Assembly (NCBI GenBank): GCA_013299105.1 | Contig: JAAFJY010000015.1 | Span: forward strand, 62,001 to 126,000 | Reading direction: 5' to 3' | Source: Chitinophagales bacterium | Lineage (GTDB): Bacteria; Bacteroidota; Bacteroidia; Chitinophagales; Saprospiraceae | Length of the DNA stretch: 64,000 bases | Shown: in pieces, positions 8,631-16,733 of the stretch | How positions within the stretch are numbered: position 1 is the first letter of the stretch | Layout of the letters: every line of letters starts with the position of its first letter | Notes under the pieces: model-generated | What the model saw: only the letters and a program-made list of their open reading frames with translations | The model's database searches: none | What the model was told of the DNA's origin: nothing | Position numbers and translations under genes: made by a program

Positions 8631-9989
8631 TCAGCTGCTCATGAGTATCCTCCAATCTTTGGGATAGTAATTGTTGATGCGGTCAGGTAAAATTTTGGCC
8701 CAGCCCAGTTTGTACCCCTCGTGCTGCACTACTGCCCAACCTTTGGGGCTTTCAGCAGGTGGCGAAAACTGCTCCTTTCGCAAATATTGGAGGGCTTGCC
8801 TCAGGTCAACAGCGAGGTGTGTGACTTGTTCGCTCAAGGCTGTCGACAAAGCCAATGCGTGCGCTGGCACAAGGTCTTTGCCTTTAAAACTTCCTATTTC
8901 CAACACTGGATCCCAACGCTTGAGGGTTGGTAGCAGCGGCTGCAATTTGTCGTGTGCAAAAGCAGGAATTGCAGCCAATTCACCATGTGGGCTGCCAAAC
9001 AGGCTAAAATCGGAGCTGTTTTGGAGCCAATTGTTGAGATCAGGCGCTTGTTTCGCAGGGAGGGGCCTCCAAAAGCCAATTGGATTTTTGGTTTTTTCAG
9101 GAGCATCTGCTGTTTCTTTTTGCAAAAGCGCAAAAAAGAATCCTTCTCCATTCACGAGATGTGGAAAAACCTGAAAACCTGCTTTTCGCACTGTTAGGCC
9201 CCAATCTGATGGGAAGGAAAGCTGAATTTGCTTTAAGCCCAGGTTGTCTTGTGCCCAAAGCACATTATCCGAATTTTCAACATCATTGTAGGTGCAAGTG
9301 CTGTACAATAATATACCCCCTGGTACCAAAAGAGCTGCCGCATCGGCCATGATGCGGCGCTGCCGGGCCGCGCAATGCTGCACATGCTCTGGTGACCATT
9401 CACCAATGGCTTCAGGATCTTTTCTAAAAAGCCCCTCTCCGCTACAAGGCGCATCCAGTAAAACTAAATCCATTTGCCCATTCAAAGGGGCAAACTCACG
9501 GCTATCCTGATTGGTACACACCACATTGGGATAGCCCCATTTGATCAGGTTTTGTCGCAAAATTTGATAACGCGACTTGATCACCTCATTCGCAATCAAA
9601 ATACTCTTCTCCGAGATAAGGGATGCCAACAAAGTGCTTTTCCCGCCAGGCGCAGCCGCCAAGTCCAAAGCCATGATGGGTTTCGTAAGGTCAATTGCCT
9701 GCGCAATAGCAGCTCCAATCAGCATGGATGACGCTTCTTGCACGTAATATGCCCCTGCCTGAAAACTGGGGTCAAGGGTGAAGGATGGCCTTTCACGCAA
9801 ATATACTCCATCCTTGTGCCATTTTACTCCGTCATAATTTTCCCGCGAAGATTTTGATTTTTTAGGATTCACACGAATACTGATCGGGATAGGAGAGGAG
9901 AGGGCTTCCAAAAAATCCTGGTACTCGCCAGCACCCAATATCGCTTGCATTTGGGTTTGAAAAGACGCAGGTAAAATAGAACTAAGCAT
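8631..9989 (-). CDS. RsmB/RsmF-type rRNA (cytosine-C5) methyltransferase
   Basis: SAM-dependent RNA m5C methyltransferase of the NOL1/NOP2/Sun family, about 452 residues from the ATG at 9989. A TTG at 10013 in the same frame would add eight residues but is a weaker start. Motif I is DLAAAPGGKST (SAM binding). The two catalytic-region cysteines are in LDAPCSGEGLF and YSTCTYNDVEN. The C-terminal 150 residues resemble the extra domain of RsmF/YebU proteins, which modify 16S rRNA C1407. The exact target base cannot be fixed from sequence. It is divergent from the epimerase gene at 10093 and convergent with the Crp-type regulator. Confidence 0.93.
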   Translation of the reverse strand: MLSSILPASFQTQMQAILGAGEYQDFLEALSSPIPISIRVNPKKSKSSRENYDGVKWHKDGVYLRERPSFTLDPSFQAGAYYVQEASSMLIGAAIAQAIDLTKPIMALDLAAAPGGKSTLLASLISEKSILIANEVIKSRYQILRQNLIKWGYPNVVCTNQDSREFAPLNGQMDLVLLDAPCSGEGLFRKDPEAIGEWSPEHVQHCAARQRRIMADAAALLVPGGILLYSTCTYNDVENSDNVLWAQDNLGLKQIQLSFPSDWGLTVRKAGFQVFPHLVNGEGFFFALLQKETADAPEKTKNPIGFWRPLPAKQAPDLNNWLQNSSDFSLFGSPHGELAAIPAFAHDKLQPLLPTLKRWDPVLEIGSFKGKDLVPAHALALSTALSEQVTHLAVDLRQALQYLRKEQFSPPAESPKGWAVVQHEGYKLGWAKILPDRINNYYPKDWRILMSS

Positions 9990-10092
9990 AGTGCATGGAC
10001 TTTGGATCGGCAATTTCGATAGAATTTAAAAAAAAGCCTACCTTCGCGAGCGATAAAATGGAAAAACCAATCAGACCATACCCAACCAGAGC

Positions 10093-10983
10093 ATGGCCAA
10101 AGCATTAATTTTCGGATCGAACGGGCAAGACGGATATTATCTTACTGAATTGTTGAAAAAAGAGGGTTTGGAAGTAGTCACTTCATCCCGCAGCAATGCC
10201 GATATGTTGGGAGACATCAGCAACTTCAATTTTGTAGAAGCGATTGTCAAACTCACTCAACCTGATTATATTTTTCACCTGGCAGCCAAAAGTAGCAACC
10301 AGCACCACGCCATTTTAGACAATCAAAACTCTATTTCGGGCGGCACGATCAATGTTTTGGAAGCTGCTTATCGCCATGCCAAGCACTGCAAAGTTTTTTT
10401 AGCGGGCAGCGGTTTGCAATTTGAAAATCGCAATATTCCCATCAACGAAGCTACCCCATTTGCGGCGGACAGCCCTTATGCCATTTCTCGCATCCACTCG
10501 ATCTATGCAGGGCGTTATTTTCGCCGCAAGGGTTTGAAAGTGTATGTGGGTTACTTGTTCAATCACGACAGTGCCTTGCGCCGCAGCAGCCACGTCAACA
10601 TGTACATCATCGAACAAGTGTGTAAAATTGCCAAACAGGGTCACGGCACCTTAGAGGTAGGCGATTATAGCGTACAAAAAGAATTTGGAAATGCCGAAGA
10701 GATTGTAGAAGGCATGTGGACCCTGATGCAGCAAGATACCGTTTTTGAAGCTTGCATAGGCACTGGATTAGCCCATTCCATCAGCAAATGGATCGAGCTT
10801 TGTTTTGCCTATTTTGGCCTGGATTGGCAAAAACATACGGTTCAACTGCCTCATTTTACGGCAGATTACCGCATCCTGGTATCTGATCCTAGTTTAATCA
10901 ATAGCCTGGGTTGGAAAGCAAGTACCTCCATTGAAGAAATGGCTAAAATGATGATTGAAGGATATCTGGCTGATGCATCGTAA
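10093..10983 (+). CDS. GDP-mannose 4,6-dehydratase-like NAD(P)-dependent SDR protein
   Basis: Extended short-chain dehydrogenase of 296 residues. The Rossmann loop GSNGQDGYYLTELL at the N-terminus is typical of GDP-mannose 4,6-dehydratases, and HLAAKSS and SPYAISR occupy the usual positions. The catalytic Tyr-x-x-x-Lys pair is altered: Tyr129 is followed by Arg133 instead of Lys. Known relatives use the lysine to orient the cofactor and lower the tyrosine pKa, so activity may be changed or lost. It is shorter than typical GMD (about 340-370 residues). The next gene is an FkbM-type methyltransferase, consistent with a role in glycan synthesis, but 288 bases and a MITE-like insertion separate them. 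Confidence 0.82.
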   Translation: MAKALIFGSNGQDGYYLTELLKKEGLEVVTSSRSNADMLGDISNFNFVEAIVKLTQPDYIFHLAAKSSNQHHAILDNQNSISGGTINVLEAAYRHAKHCKVFLAGSGLQFENRNIPINEATPFAADSPYAISRIHSIYAGRYFRRKGLKVYVGYLFNHDSALRRSSHVNMYIIEQVCKIAKQGHGTLEVGDYSVQKEFGNAEEIVEGMWTLMQQDTVFEACIGTGLAHSISKWIELCFAYFGLDWQKHTVQLPHFTADYRILVSDPSLINSLGWKASTSIEEMAKMMIEGYLADAS

Positions 10984-11092
10984 CATCACTGTGCGTTCAT
11001 TTTTGATTGGTTATTAATGTGTTAAAATAATTGGCAACATGCTATTTGTGTTTTGTTGACGTTTATTTATTGTTTGTTAAAGCTTCTTTTTA

Positions 11093-11251
11093 GAGGATGC
11101 TTAAAATTAGGATTGAAGTCAAAAATGAGCCAGTTTTCGGCCAGTCGAGGAACAACAAGTGGAGTTATGCAGCGCATAATGAGCATTTTTGTAACTAAGA
11201 AAGGGCGGAAAGGGGCCATTTGGGGCCAAAGAAAATTTTTTAAACATACCC
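11093..11251 (+). mobile_element. MITE-like element, copy M1
   Basis: A 159-bp non-coding element flanked on both sides by TTA (11090-11092 and 11252-11254). Its ends are imperfect inverted repeats (GATGCTTAAAA and, on the other strand, TATGTTTAAAA). The centre holds a perfect hairpin, TTATGC-AGC-GCATAA (11165-11179). A 29-base stretch (11161-11189) is identical to the reverse complement of 52045-52073 in copy M2. There is no transposase, so movement would need an enzyme supplied elsewhere. Confidence 0.8.
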
Positions 11252-11271
11252 TTACCCATATCCATTCTATC

Positions 11272-12141
11272 ATGGTTCAGGCACTCCTTCAAGCATTACA
11301 GGTTTACGATGCCCCTCATCATCGCAAAAACAGACTAGGCAGAGATTTTGATGGGGGGTATGTCATCTTAGATGGATTCGAATATGGCAAGCTTTACAGC
11401 TATGGGGTTGCCGATGATGTTAGTTTTGAACTCGATTTTGTGGAGCATCACCCAGTGTTGGTACAACTTTATGATTTTTCAATTGACGAACTACCTGCAC
11501 TGCATCCAATGTTCAAATTCTACAAAGAAGGGGTGAGGGGCGAATGGCGATTAGAAAAAGCTTGGATTTTTTATTTGGGCTATTCCCTGGCTCGGTTGAT
11601 TCCACTAAAAACTGGTTATTGGAGAACGGTATTGAGAAAATTTATCAGGCGAAGTTGGAAGTACACTTCCTGCAAAACTTTGCAAAATCAATTGCAGCGA
11701 AACCAAGACCAGCACCGAGATGATCTTTTCCTGAAAATGGATGTAGAAGGCTCGGAATACGAAGTATTCAAGGCCATGAGTGACCGAACGCTTAACTGTT
11801 TCAAGCAAATAGTGATTGAGGTTCACGGTTTAGAGGGCGATGAGTACGTGACGATGGCTGAAAAAATAGCCTTTTTTAGGCGCTTAAACCAAAGCTTTTT
11901 CCTCGTTCATGCACACGCCAATAATTTTCGACCCATCCACGAAGTAGCAGGTCATTTGATTCCCAGTGTGATAGAATTGACTTATGTGCGCAAAGAATTG
12001 ATTCCAGGCGTTCGGCCTAGTGAAACTTATTTTCCTGGCTCGTTGGATCGAGCTTGCAATCCAGTAGAAAAAGACCATGTTTTAGATTTCTATCCTTTTT
12101 CACCTCAATCAAAAGCGGCAAACACTAAGCCCACAAAATAA
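11272..12141 (+). CDS. FkbM family methyltransferase
   Basis: Protein of 289 residues from the ATG at 11272 (MVQALLQALQVYD). The frame is open further upstream to 11053, but those codons run through the MITE-like element, so the longer version is an artefact. The core LFLKMDVEGSEYEVFKAM is the FkbM (Methyltransf_21) signature, and FDGGYVILDGFEYGKLYSYG forms the SAM-binding start. FkbM-type enzymes O-methylate sugars or natural products. The upstream SDR-family sugar enzyme suggests a glycan substrate, which is inference. The gene ends on the first bases of a strong terminator. Confidence 0.85.
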   Translation: MVQALLQALQVYDAPHHRKNRLGRDFDGGYVILDGFEYGKLYSYGVADDVSFELDFVEHHPVLVQLYDFSIDELPALHPMFKFYKEGVRGEWRLEKAWIFYLGYSLARLIPLKTGYWRTVLRKFIRRSWKYTSCKTLQNQLQRNQDQHRDDLFLKMDVEGSEYEVFKAMSDRTLNCFKQIVIEVHGLEGDEYVTMAEKIAFFRRLNQSFFLVHAHANNFRPIHEVAGHLIPSVIELTYVRKELIPGVRPSETYFPGSLDRACNPVEKDHVLDFYPFSPQSKAANTKPTK

Positions 12142-12176
12142 AAAAGCACGCTCTAGTCTATGGAGCGTGCTTTTTT
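12140..12176 (+). terminator. Rho-independent terminator after the FkbM gene
   Basis: A perfect 14-bp stem, including the A/T flanks, surrounds a 9-base loop and ends in TTTTTT. It overlaps the TAA stop codon. Because of the flanking A run it can act on both strands and would also stop the convergent ARPP-1 gene. Confidence 0.9.
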
Positions 12177-12193
12177 ACTGAAGCAGGGAAAGA

Positions 12194-13171
12194 TCAAATC
12201 AACCCAAAATGCACCAAAGCATCCTTCAAGCGATAGCCCTGCTTTTTCTCAACCACTTCGTTCATTTTATCAAGGGCATCTTCGAGTTGTTGTGCACTGA
12301 CTTCTTTTTCACCGGGTTGGGTGATGGCGTCGGTCACATAACTGTGCAAGAGGGTTTGGTACTGCTTTTGAAACAAAGCTGGAGCCCCAAAAAGATCCGC
12401 ACCGATGATTTTATTGCCGCTCACGGCGATGATGCCTACTACTTTTTGATCGCCAAAACCATCTTTTAAGGCCAGCAAGTACTGCTCACGCAGGTGCTTG
12501 AAGCGCTCAGAACTGCTCAGGCCAGCATAAGTTTTGGTTTTGTGCTTCACGGAGTTGGCCTTGGTCACTTCTGCTACCTGGTCCCAAACTTTTTGCTGGT
12601 CACCTGAACGAACGGCTGCTCTCACCTTGGAAGATGCCATGTTGTAGTGACCTCGGAAGGCAAAAACCTTGTCATCAGCACTTTCGGCCTGTTTTTGGTC
12701 ATTGCTATAGGTCCAGCGGTCTTGTTCTACACAAAAAACAGGGATGTTTTTAAGGCTGCGCTCTGCCACGATTACTTCTTCGCCAATAACGCGGTCTTGT
12801 TTTCCACCCGTTACGACTTCGCCTTCCATCAAAAAGACATTGTGGTCGGTTTTGTTCTGAACGGTAAGCGCATTGATGTGCCCTTCGGAGGTATGGCCGA
12901 ATTCGACCTGTTCAGTAATGCGAAATTTGGGCTCTTGGATTACTTCCGCCAAAGAGCTCAAATTTGCACTTGCCTGATTGGCTTTGATAAAAGCTTCATC
13001 GGCAATGATTGGATAAATTTTCAAATCCTTGTAAGTCAAAGATTTATCCTTGTTCAGGTCGACTGGCCTATTTGCATTTTGCTCGGTGTTTTTGGGTTGA
13101 CAGGCCATCGCCGTGATCAGCAAGCTGAACAAAGCAAATTTGCTGAGAAGGGAGAAAGTTTTGAGGTTCAT
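12194..13171 (-). CDS. ARPP-1 family lipoprotein
   Basis: Protein of 325 residues with a lipoprotein signal ending in TAMAC (cysteine near residue 24). The body matches the ARPP-1 domain: FLMEGEVVTGGKQDRVIGEEVIV and IPVFCVEQDRW are its characteristic segments at about residues 115-155. The domain was named for association with ADP-ribosylglycohydrolases and rhodanese-phosphatases; its biochemical activity is unknown. The lipid anchor places this copy on the periplasmic or outer-membrane side. No ADP-ribose or phosphatase gene lies nearby. A second, very small membrane protein gene follows upstream on the same strand, 71 bases away. Confidence 0.82.
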   Translation of the reverse strand: MNLKTFSLLSKFALFSLLITAMACQPKNTEQNANRPVDLNKDKSLTYKDLKIYPIIADEAFIKANQASANLSSLAEVIQEPKFRITEQVEFGHTSEGHINALTVQNKTDHNVFLMEGEVVTGGKQDRVIGEEVIVAERSLKNIPVFCVEQDRWTYSNDQKQAESADDKVFAFRGHYNMASSKVRAAVRSGDQQKVWDQVAEVTKANSVKHKTKTYAGLSSSERFKHLREQYLLALKDGFGDQKVVGIIAVSGNKIIGADLFGAPALFQKQYQTLLHSYVTDAITQPGEKEVSAQQLEDALDKMNEVVEKKQGYRLKDALVHFGLI

Positions 13172-13242
13172 ATGTTGGACTATTTATGAGTAAACTATGG
13201 TGGAAGGTTTGAGGGCCAGACTGGGTCCAACCCTCAAACTCA

Positions 13243-13398
13243 CTACCCCTGAAATACGAAGTAGAGCAAAAGGATCAGCAGCAGGGTTACGCCCCCGATG
13301 AGCATCAATACTTTTGCACTTCCTCCAGGAGCGAGTTCTGCTTGTGCGCTGCGCGAACCTGCGTTGGTTTTGCGATGATGTGGTTTCGGTTTTTTCAT
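13243..13398 (-). CDS. Small single-pass membrane protein, 51 residues
   Basis: An ATG-to-TAG frame of 51 codons. The N-terminal 30 residues are very basic (MKKPKPHHRKTNAGSR). One hydrophobic helix follows (VLMLIGGVTLLLILLLYFVF), and the protein ends directly after it. The positive charge before the helix predicts a cytoplasmic N-terminus. A longer overlapping frame on the same strand (13184-13441) has an unlikely, arginine- and serine-rich composition. I do not recognise the family. It sits upstream of the ARPP-1 lipoprotein gene and may be co-transcribed with it. Confidence 0.6.
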   Translation of the reverse strand: MKKPKPHHRKTNAGSRSAQAELAPGGSAKVLMLIGGVTLLLILLLYFVFQG

Positions 13399-13493
13399 AT
13401 TCCGATAGATTCAATTGTTGAACGTTTACGCTACAACTCAAACTGCCACAAATTCATGCCCAATTTACACATAAAAAGCATTCGCTGCATGAA

Positions 13494-15383
13494 TTATTTT
13501 TTGATCGGCAGGCGAATTTGAGATGGATATTGAGCGCTGTGGTGAATTTTGTTGTGTGCTACAACTCCCTGACTTTCATCGTAGTTGTTGCCGCCAGTGT
13601 TGAGATTGCGCTCAAAACGAGGGAAATTGCTGCTGGAAATTTCGATGCGTACTCGGTGGCCCGCAGGAAAATAAATGCTGGTCGCCATCGGCGTAAGGTC
13701 GATTTTATACACCTTGCCTTTTTCCATCATCACTTCCTTGTTGTAGCCTTCGCGAAAACGGGCGCGTTGGATGGTTTCATCCACGTTGAAAGCCTTGCCA
13801 TCAGGGCCTACGTCGATCAGTTTGATGGTGAAATCGGTGTCTTTCACATCAGAAGATACGTACAAAGTGCTTTCGACGAAGCCCGTAACTTCCATGCCTT
13901 CTTTCAGCGGCTCGCTGGTGTAAACGAGTACATCGTTGCGCACTTCAATCGGGCGCTGGTCAAATGCACCTGGGGTAACCGCATTGCCCATGCAGCAGAA
14001 ATTGCCGCCCAGGGAAGGCACTGGATATTGCGGATCGTAAGTGAATTGGTCGGGGGCATCGGTTTTGGGTGCTGCACCACTGATCAAAGTGCCATCGCCG
14101 TACATGCTATTGGCTCTGCCTGCGCTGTTGAGGTAAAAAGGCATCATTGTAATCCCGGCTGGTGGCCAGGTTTCTGATTTTTGCCACTTGTTCGCACCCA
14201 TCGTGAAATACTGCACGCGGGGTGTTTTTTGGGTAAAACCATTTTGTTCTCCTTTCAAAAGCAGGTCAAACCAGCCGTACACCAGTGCATCATAATCCAG
14301 GCGGGCATCGCCCATGTTGCGCTCGCCAACCACCGTTTGCTCCGAGGCGCGTTTGAATGCGCAGTGCAGGGTTGGGGCGATGACCAGGTATTGCTTATCA
14401 GCTACATCGGGGTCTTTGGCGTTTTTGCGCACATGGTTGAACAACTCTAGGTTGGGGCTGGTCGATACGTCGTACCAGCTCACAAACCAGTAAGTGGGCA
14501 CGCCAAAAGGCATGTTGTCGTGGTACAGGCCACCTTTGTACCAATCGGGATCTTCGGGTTTGCGGCGGATCATTTTTTCGTACACCCCTTTGGAGCCATT
14601 TACGTTTTTGATGATGTCTTGTACTGGCAGGTGAGTGAAAGCCTTGCCCCAATCGACCCTGGGCATTTCAGGGGCCAGGTCAAACCAACGCTGTACCCGA
14701 TTGAGGTCTTCCTGGCTTGCGTCTTTGGGGAAACTAGGTCGAAAAGCATCGTTTTGCGTGCCGTACAACCACGAGGTGAACAACATTTGCTGCGCCCCAC
14801 CTCGGTACCAATTGCCTTGTTCTACATATTTGCCTACTTTGCCCACGCCTGCACCGTAGCCTTGGGCCACCATTGCCGCATGTGCAGGGTGATCGAGAGA
14901 TGCCACCGCCATTTGCCATTCAGCGGTGGAGGAGCAGCCCAGGGTACCGATTTTGCCATTGCACCAGGGCTGGGCGACCATCCAGGTAAAGGCGTCTGCG
15001 CCATCGGTCAGAGGAGTCCCCAAGATGTCCCATTCCCCTTCGGAGAAGAAGCGGCCGCGCTCGTTTTGTACCACATAGGCATAACCCCGTGAAACTGCGT
15101 CGTAAGCAGATCGGTAGGAATTGATTTTTTCTTCTCCATCACCCCAGGTGTTGAAGTTGTAAGGTGTGCGGGATAAAATGACGGGTACTTTTTTGTCGCC
15201 CTTGGGGCGGTAAATGTCCGTACACAAGCGGATGCCATCGCGCATGGGCATCATCACTTTTTGCTCGATGATGGCAATCTCTTTGAGCTTTTTTAGGATG
15301 TCATCGCCACTGGTTTGGGCGAATAAGTCAGTAGTACAGCAAAAGAAAAGTAGGATGAGGCAAGCGCCAAAGAGTTTTTTCAT
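13494..15383 (-). CDS. CocE/NonD family hydrolase (X-Pro dipeptidyl-peptidase type, S15)
   Basis: Secreted or periplasmic serine hydrolase of 629 residues with a clear signal peptide ending near FAQT (residue 23). The N-terminal alpha/beta-hydrolase domain contains [13 protein letters not shown], the usual family opening. The nucleophile elbow appears to be GCSSTAEW near residue 150, slightly different from the usual GxSYxG. The C-terminal third is the jelly-roll domain of X-Pro dipeptidyl-peptidase ([17 protein letters not shown]). Family members cleave acyl-amino bonds or esters, e.g. glutaryl-7-ACA or cocaine. The natural substrate cannot be deduced. The gene stands alone, with tRNA-like sequence upstream. 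Confidence 0.9.
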   Translation of the reverse strand: MKKLFGACLILLFFCCTTDLFAQTSGDDILKKLKEIAIIEQKVMMPMRDGIRLCTDIYRPKGDKKVPVILSRTPYNFNTWGDGEEKINSYRSAYDAVSRGYAYVVQNERGRFFSEGEWDILGTPLTDGADAFTWMVAQPWCNGKIGTLGCSSTAEWQMAVASLDHPAHAAMVAQGYGAGVGKVGKYVEQGNWYRGGAQQMLFTSWLYGTQNDAFRPSFPKDASQEDLNRVQRWFDLAPEMPRVDWGKAFTHLPVQDIIKNVNGSKGVYEKMIRRKPEDPDWYKGGLYHDNMPFGVPTYWFVSWYDVSTSPNLELFNHVRKNAKDPDVADKQYLVIAPTLHCAFKRASEQTVVGERNMGDARLDYDALVYGWFDLLLKGEQNGFTQKTPRVQYFTMGANKWQKSETWPPAGITMMPFYLNSAGRANSMYGDGTLISGAAPKTDAPDQFTYDPQYPVPSLGGNFCCMGNAVTPGAFDQRPIEVRNDVLVYTSEPLKEGMEVTGFVESTLYVSSDVKDTDFTIKLIDVGPDGKAFNVDETIQRARFREGYNKEVMMEKGKVYKIDLTPMATSIYFPAGHRVRIEISSSNFPRFERNLNTGGNNYDESQGVVAHNKIHHSAQYPSQIRLPIKK

Positions 15384-15860
15384 GACTTTTTTGGATTGGT
15401 TTGGAAAGTGCTTTGGCTAAAATAGCACGAATTTCCAATCCAAATACATTATTAGGATCACAAAAACAGGTTTGATCCTCAAAAACATTCCAGAAAGGTT
15501 GAACAACGGGAAAGTGCAGGAAAAAGCAACAGCAAAGACTTTAGCGTCTTCAACTTTTGAGCAATCCCTCTTCTCAACTTCTCAACTTTTAAAATAGCGG
15601 TAATGACGGGATTCGAACCCGCAACCATCGGATAGACAATCCGCTGCGCAGCCTTTGCGCTTCACTACCAAAAAGACGGACAAAATTGAAGGGCGTGCCT
15701 GTTTTGGCTAGTTTCTTTGGCCAAAATTCTGGATTTGTACGGAGCAAGTCGAAGTAACGCTCTTCTCAGTACCGTCAGGCTTTGTTGTCAACAGCGATGG
15801 AAAAACAATGAAGGGTAGGGTAGGAGTTCCAGGGCAGGTGAAGAAAAATTCAAGAAGACG
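15384..15860. other. Intergenic region holding octamer array and tRNA-like sequence
   Basis: About 480 bases without a protein gene. It holds an octamer microarray (TTCTCAAC twice, 15571-15586) and a 72-base tRNA-like sequence at 15598-15669. I see nothing else of note in 15670-15860. Confidence 0.6.
15598..15669 (-). other. tRNA-like sequence, Asp(GTC)-type anticodon, probably a pseudo-tRNA
   Basis: On the minus strand 72 bases fold as a cloverleaf. The acceptor stem is GGTAGTG/CATTACC with one G-U pair. The D stem is GCGC/GCGC. The anticodon stem is 4-5 bp with loop TTGTCTA. The T arm is canonical: GCGGG-TTCGAAT-CCCGT. Irregularities argue against a normal tRNA: A instead of the invariant T at position 8, T at position 37, a mismatched first anticodon pair, and a short D loop. 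No CCA is encoded, which is common in Bacteroidota. It could be a decayed tRNA, a tRNA remnant left by integration, or a divergent functional tRNA. Confidence 0.45.
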
Positions 15861-16517
15861 CTACACCAGCACATCATTCACCAATCCCTTATTGACGGCA
15901 TAAAGCACCAGTTCAGAGGAAGAATTGAGCTGTAATTTTTTCATGATGTTCTTGCGATGGGTGTACACGGTGTGCAGGCTCAGGTTGAGCACATCGGCAA
16001 TTTCTTTGGCGATCAGGCCTTTGGCGGCCAGGCGCACGATTTCTATTTCGCGGGGCGAAAGTGGGGTGGGGTCGCAGTTTTCTTCCTCGTCTTTGCCCAG
16101 TGATTTGGCCAATAGGATATCGATGACTTTGGTACAAAAAAACTTCTCACCCTTGAGGGCCGCTTGCACGGCGTCCACGATTTCGTCCGAGCTGCAGTGT
16201 TTGGTCACAAAACCAGAAATACCATTTTCTAAAACCTGGAAAATATTTTCCTTGCGCAGGTCCGAGCTAATGATGACCACCGCAGTTTTAGGTGCTATCG
16301 CTTTTATTTTTCCAATCGTATCACAGTGGAAGTGGCCTTCCTGGCTGTAATCGAGGATTACCAGGTCGCTGAGCTGGGTTTGTAGCCTGGCCATGAGTTC
16401 GTCTTCATGACTGACTTCGGCCAATATTTCGTAATGACCGCTGCCCGCAAGCAATTGGCGCAGCGCAATGCGAATCAGTTCTTGCCCATCGGCCAGTATA
16501 ATGCCAGGTCTCCTCAT
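15861..16517 (-). CDS. LuxR/NarL-type response regulator
   Basis: Two-component response regulator of about 218 residues from the ATG at 16517. A TTG at 16532 in the same frame is possible but less likely. The N-terminal receiver domain has the acidic residue in ILADGQ, the expected phospho-acceptor Asp in LVILDYSQ near residue 53, and the conserved Lys in GFVTKH near 105. A C-terminal LuxR-type helix-turn-helix follows (LSPREIEIVRLAAKGLIAKE, then LSLHTVYTHRKNIMKKL). It probably binds DNA as a dimer when phosphorylated. No sensor kinase gene is adjacent, so the partner is an orphan elsewhere. Confidence 0.93.
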   Translation of the reverse strand: MRRPGIILADGQELIRIALRQLLAGSGHYEILAEVSHEDELMARLQTQLSDLVILDYSQEGHFHCDTIGKIKAIAPKTAVVIISSDLRKENIFQVLENGISGFVTKHCSSDEIVDAVQAALKGEKFFCTKVIDILLAKSLGKDEEENCDPTPLSPREIEIVRLAAKGLIAKEIADVLNLSLHTVYTHRKNIMKKLQLNSSSELVLYAVNKGLVNDVLV

Positions 16518-16546
16518 GTGTTGGTCGCCCAAAGCGATTTTGACTG

Positions 16547-16554
16547 CAAAGTTA
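16547..16554 (-). promoter_or_regulatory. Candidate -7 box (TAACTTTG) of the response regulator gene
   Basis: On the minus strand the octamer fits TANNTTTG and lies about 30 bases before the ATG at 16517. No -33 TTG at the usual distance is visible. Confidence 0.35.
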
Positions 16555-16702
16555 ATTTAGACTTCGTATAGATAGGGTCTTTTCAATAACTTCTTTTTGT
16601 CAAAAAGGTTTCTAAATTGAGAAAATAAAGGGTCATTTCATGCAATCCCTGTTTCTATTCAACATTTCAAGCTTCAACACTTCAACTTCCTCTCCGAAAA
16701 AC

Positions 16703-16710
16703 TACTTTTG
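16703..16710 (+). promoter_or_regulatory. Candidate -7 box (TACTTTTG) of the SET-domain gene
   Basis: Perfect match to TANNTTTG, 23 bases before the ATG at 16734, so the leader would be short. A -33 box is not evident. Confidence 0.35.
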
Positions 16711-16733
16711 TGCTCGTTTTCAAAATCTAGTCC

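Noticed and set aside
11053-11271. Upstream extension of the FkbM reading frame as a real N-terminal domain
   Set aside because: These codons run through a MITE-like element and the family start matches the ATG at 11272.
13184-13441. 85-codon minus-strand frame overlapping the 51-residue membrane protein
   Set aside because: Its composition (many Arg, Ser, Thr) looks like an out-of-frame read, whereas the shorter frame has a clean membrane-protein pattern.
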